This document shows positions 4,604 to 6,539 of a stretch of DNA of 6,539 nucleotides, one piece after another. Source of the stretch: Spirochaetaceae bacterium (GTDB lineage: Bacteria > Spirochaetota > Spirochaetia > B11-G9); NCBI GenBank assembly GCA_030600745.1, contig JAUVLL010000195.1, positions 1 through 6,539 of the forward strand. Direction: 5' to 3'. The translations under genes and the position numbers were made by a program. The notes beneath the pieces are model-generated. The model ran no database searches. It was given only the letters and a program-made list of their open reading frames with translations, and was not told where the DNA came from. Position 1 is the first letter of the stretch. Each line of letters begins with the position of its first letter.

Positions 4604-6539
4604 AATCCAATCCTCTTGTGCTCAGCTATAAGTGACAGATACCTCTTTTTAAAAGCATCTGTGTAATTTAATACATCTTCTTCTGTGACAAGTTCCGCTT
4701 TTGGAAAGGCAATATTTTTCTCAGACTCAGTAGCATAAACAATTTTTACTGCAGTTGTAGGCGATGCAGCTTCATGGATTCTTTTTCGAACAACAGAAAG
4801 TCTGTCTTTTGCTTCATATTCAGCTAATTTTATATCCTTTATCTGACCTTCATTCCCAATTCTTTCAGCATAACGAGTTAGAGGCTCCATTACTTCTATC
4901 TGCTTATCCGGACTGAGCTTTCCATATTCAACCATTTTTTGTAATGATTCTTTCAACTCATCTATTTTTTTCTTTCCCTCTTCCTTTCTTGCTTCTACAG
5001 CTGTGCTGATCTTAGTCCTAATTCCATCAACCAGTTTTTTAGCGTTTCTTAAAGTGTTATTTTTATAAGGAATACCTCCAAGAAGCTTCTCTAAAGGTTC
5101 TGCCTCGGTTGCAAAATTAAGTTCATTTAAATTATCACTATTTTCCTCATACCATGCCAACAATTCCTTCCAGGTAGCATACTGAGTTTCTTTTGCCTTC
5201 ATAAAAGTTTTTAATGGATCAATATCCTCATGAACTAAACGTATAAGATTTTCATCATAGGAATGCATATCTTCAATTAGAGATCCATTGTCACGATGAT
5301 AAACGCTTTTTAATTCATCAATAATAGGAGTTAGTATTGAAAGAAAAGGTAAACTACTTATTTCATGCCGTTGCCAGGATTCCAGATCCTCTGTCATAGC
5401 CAGAAGATCCTGTTTAAAGGTAATAGCCATTTCTTTCATCTTTGTACTACTTAGATCTTTATAAAAAAGTTCCTTATACAGCTTTTTAAACTCTTCAAGT
5501 CTTGTTTGATCTATTACAGTCGAAGGAACTGCCCGTGTAAGTTCAAATTCTTTTCTATGTGAAAGAAGAACAAAAGTCTCATCCTTTGACCTCTGTTTAT
5601 TCCCCTGAATAAACTCAATGGAGTCACGTACAAAGAGTTTGGCAAGCACACAGGAAATACCCCAGAAGTACCAGCCATACTGTTTTGAACCGAACTCTTC
5701 ATACAATATTTTTAATGAAAGATATTCTTTAGCATTGAATTTACGCTGAATGAAAGACCACATCTCTTTTTCGGCCTCATCCATTGCCTGAACTCCTCCG
5801 CTGTAAAGTGCTGAATGGTTATCGGGATAGAATATTTTATTTAGAGAACTTTCCATATAATGGACACTAAGCATCTGCAGTTTGGGGTAGGATTTTCTTA
5901 CAAGGCTCTGAAAACCTTCTTCAATTCTTTCTTTTGGATTTCCCTTCTTAACCGAAACAATTTCTCCCATAACATAAATATTTGCCTGGCCTGCACAGTC
6001 CTGCAGCTGTTTTATCAAGCTGCTTTTCCGTTCACCATTCAATATCTGTTTATCCCTTATTATCCGTTCTGTAAGAGAGCTTCCTCCGCTGCCTATCTGC
6101 TGACGACAGTAGACATCAGTTTGAAAATATAAACGAAGCTCACGAACCAGAAGAGAATCAGCATCCAGAAATATTATGCATTCTTTTTTACCCATGGAAT
6201 GATTTAAAACAGTTTCTTCATTTTTATAATTAGGGTAGAAAGGGGTTACAAGATGAATAGCAAGGTCTGCTGTACCTGAATGGCCAGACTGCTCTCCATC
6301 AATAATCTTTTTGTAAGCAAAATCTTCATCAGCCTGGCTATAGCGAATTTTTCCAGTTTTAAGGACCCCTGAGAATATAGTTGTGTCAATAAACTTTCGA
6401 ATCTCATCGTAAGATACAGAAACATGCTTTATCTCCTGCTCTACATCCTGTTCTTCATTCGTAAGATATTCATAAAGATCTCCATTCCTCTGAATGTAAG
6501 TTTCTGTTTCCAAAACAGTAAGAGCTTCCTCTATCTGAG
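4600..6539 (-). CDS. brxC: BrxC, BREX P-loop ATPase, C-terminal half
   Basis: The frame is open through the right edge (it reads QIEEALTVLETETYIQRNGD there), so about 646 C-terminal residues are present and the start is off-window. A TTG at 6513-6511 is internal, not the start. BrxC is a large BREX ATPase of roughly 1,200 residues whose P-loop lies in the N-terminal half, so no Walker motif is expected here. The recognised part is YIQRNGDLYEYLTNEEQDVE near residues 14-33, then GWYFWGISCVLAKLFVRDSI at about 288-307, and a charged, probably coiled-coil stretch at about 510-590 (EARKEEGKKKIDELKESLQK). It should act in the cytoplasm with PglX, PglZ and BrxB in host methylation and phage exclusion. 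It ends at 4600 and meets pglX stub 3 rather than an intact pglX. The identity rests on these signatures and on the pglX stubs downstream. Confidence 0.85.
   Translation of the reverse strand, partial: QIEEALTVLETETYIQRNGDLYEYLTNEEQDVEQEIKHVSVSYDEIRKFIDTTIFSGVLKTGKIRYSQADEDFAYKKIIDGEQSGHSGTADLAIHLVTPFYPNYKNEETVLNHSMGKKECIIFLDADSLLVRELRLYFQTDVYCRQQIGSGGSSLTERIIRDKQILNGERKSSLIKQLQDCAGQANIYVMGEIVSVKKGNPKERIEEGFQSLVRKSYPKLQMLSVHYMESSLNKIFYPDNHSALYSGGVQAMDEAEKEMWSFIQRKFNAKEYLSLKILYEEFGSKQYGWYFWGISCVLAKLFVRDSIEFIQGNKQRSKDETFVLLSHRKEFELTRAVPSTVIDQTRLEEFKKLYKELFYKDLSSTKMKEMAITFKQDLLAMTEDLESWQRHEISSLPFLSILTPIIDELKSVYHRDNGSLIEDMHSYDENLIRLVHEDIDPLKTFMKAKETQYATWKELLAWYEENSDNLNELNFATEAEPLEKLLGGIPYKNNTLRNAKKLVDGIRTKISTAVEARKEEGKKKIDELKESLQKMVEYGKLSPDKQIEVMEPLTRYAERIGNEGQIKDIKLAEYEAKDRLSVVRKRIHEAASPTTAVKIVYATESEKNIAFPKAELVTEEDVLNYTDAFKKRYLSLIAEHKRIGL

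Noticed and set aside
5514..5702. 62-codon minus-strand open frame inside brxC
   Set aside because: It is out of frame within a long conserved coding region and its peptide resembles nothing; an alternate-frame shadow.
5860..6132. 90-codon plus-strand open frame opposite brxC
   Set aside because: It is antisense to brxC; the apparent hydrophobic stretch comes from the reverse complement of charged codons.
6511..6513. TTG as the start of a 637-residue protein
   Set aside because: The frame stays open upstream to the window edge and the matching BrxC region is internal, so this is not a real start.

Overview
This window looks like the middle of a bacterial BREX phage-defence locus. It is an AT-rich chromosome segment with every recognisable gene on the minus strand, so it is described here in gene order, from high to low coordinates. 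The sequence does not settle the taxon. The low GC content and gene style would suit several anaerobic or environmental lineages (Spirochaetota is one guess), and I place no weight on that.

The right end (6539 down to 4600) carries the C-terminal half of brxC, the large BREX ATPase; its P-loop half lies off the window. In type 1 BREX the next gene is normally pglX, the adenine methyltransferase. Here pglX has been replaced by, or pushed away behind, accessory genes: a HigB-type toxin (4445-4158), a HigA antitoxin fused to an ImmA/IrrE metallopeptidase (4141-2942), a DUF1016/YhcG-type PD-(D/E)XK nuclease (2596-1427), and a Schlafen/AlbA_2 plus GHKL-type ATPase protein (1203 to the left edge, 3' end missing).

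Three separate stubs of the extreme 5' end of pglX lie between these genes. One is broken and sits directly after brxC (about 4592-4541). One is a 39-codon ORF just before the nuclease (2705-2586). One is a 61-codon ORF just after it (1430-1245). The two intact stubs start with the same 11 residues but differ mostly at silent sites. The segment from the first to the last stub is bounded by two similar 21-bp direct repeats (4603-4583 and 1252-1232). This suggests repeated insertion or exchange of cargo at the start of pglX.

The 236-bp gap 2941-2706 is the oddest part. It holds three near-perfect palindromes (26, 20 and 26 bp) whose arms are unrelated to each other. Each is centred on the same kind of codon pair (Glu-Phe or Lys-Phe) inside a repeated short peptide pattern, Asn/Ser-Pro-x-Phe-x-x-x-Glu/Lys-Phe. 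The clearest copy reads as the core of a KilA-N domain. The 57-codon ORF spanning two of the copies overlaps the second pglX stub, which overlaps the nuclease gene, which overlaps the third stub, giving a chain of four overlapping frames.

Regulation is visible mainly before higB, where a sigma70-like promoter (TTGTTG, 18 bp, TATAAA) would give an almost leaderless transcript. Its -35 box lies in one arm of a 35-bp inverted repeat, a plausible operator for the HigA-type antitoxin. No tRNA, rRNA, CRISPR array or transposase was seen.
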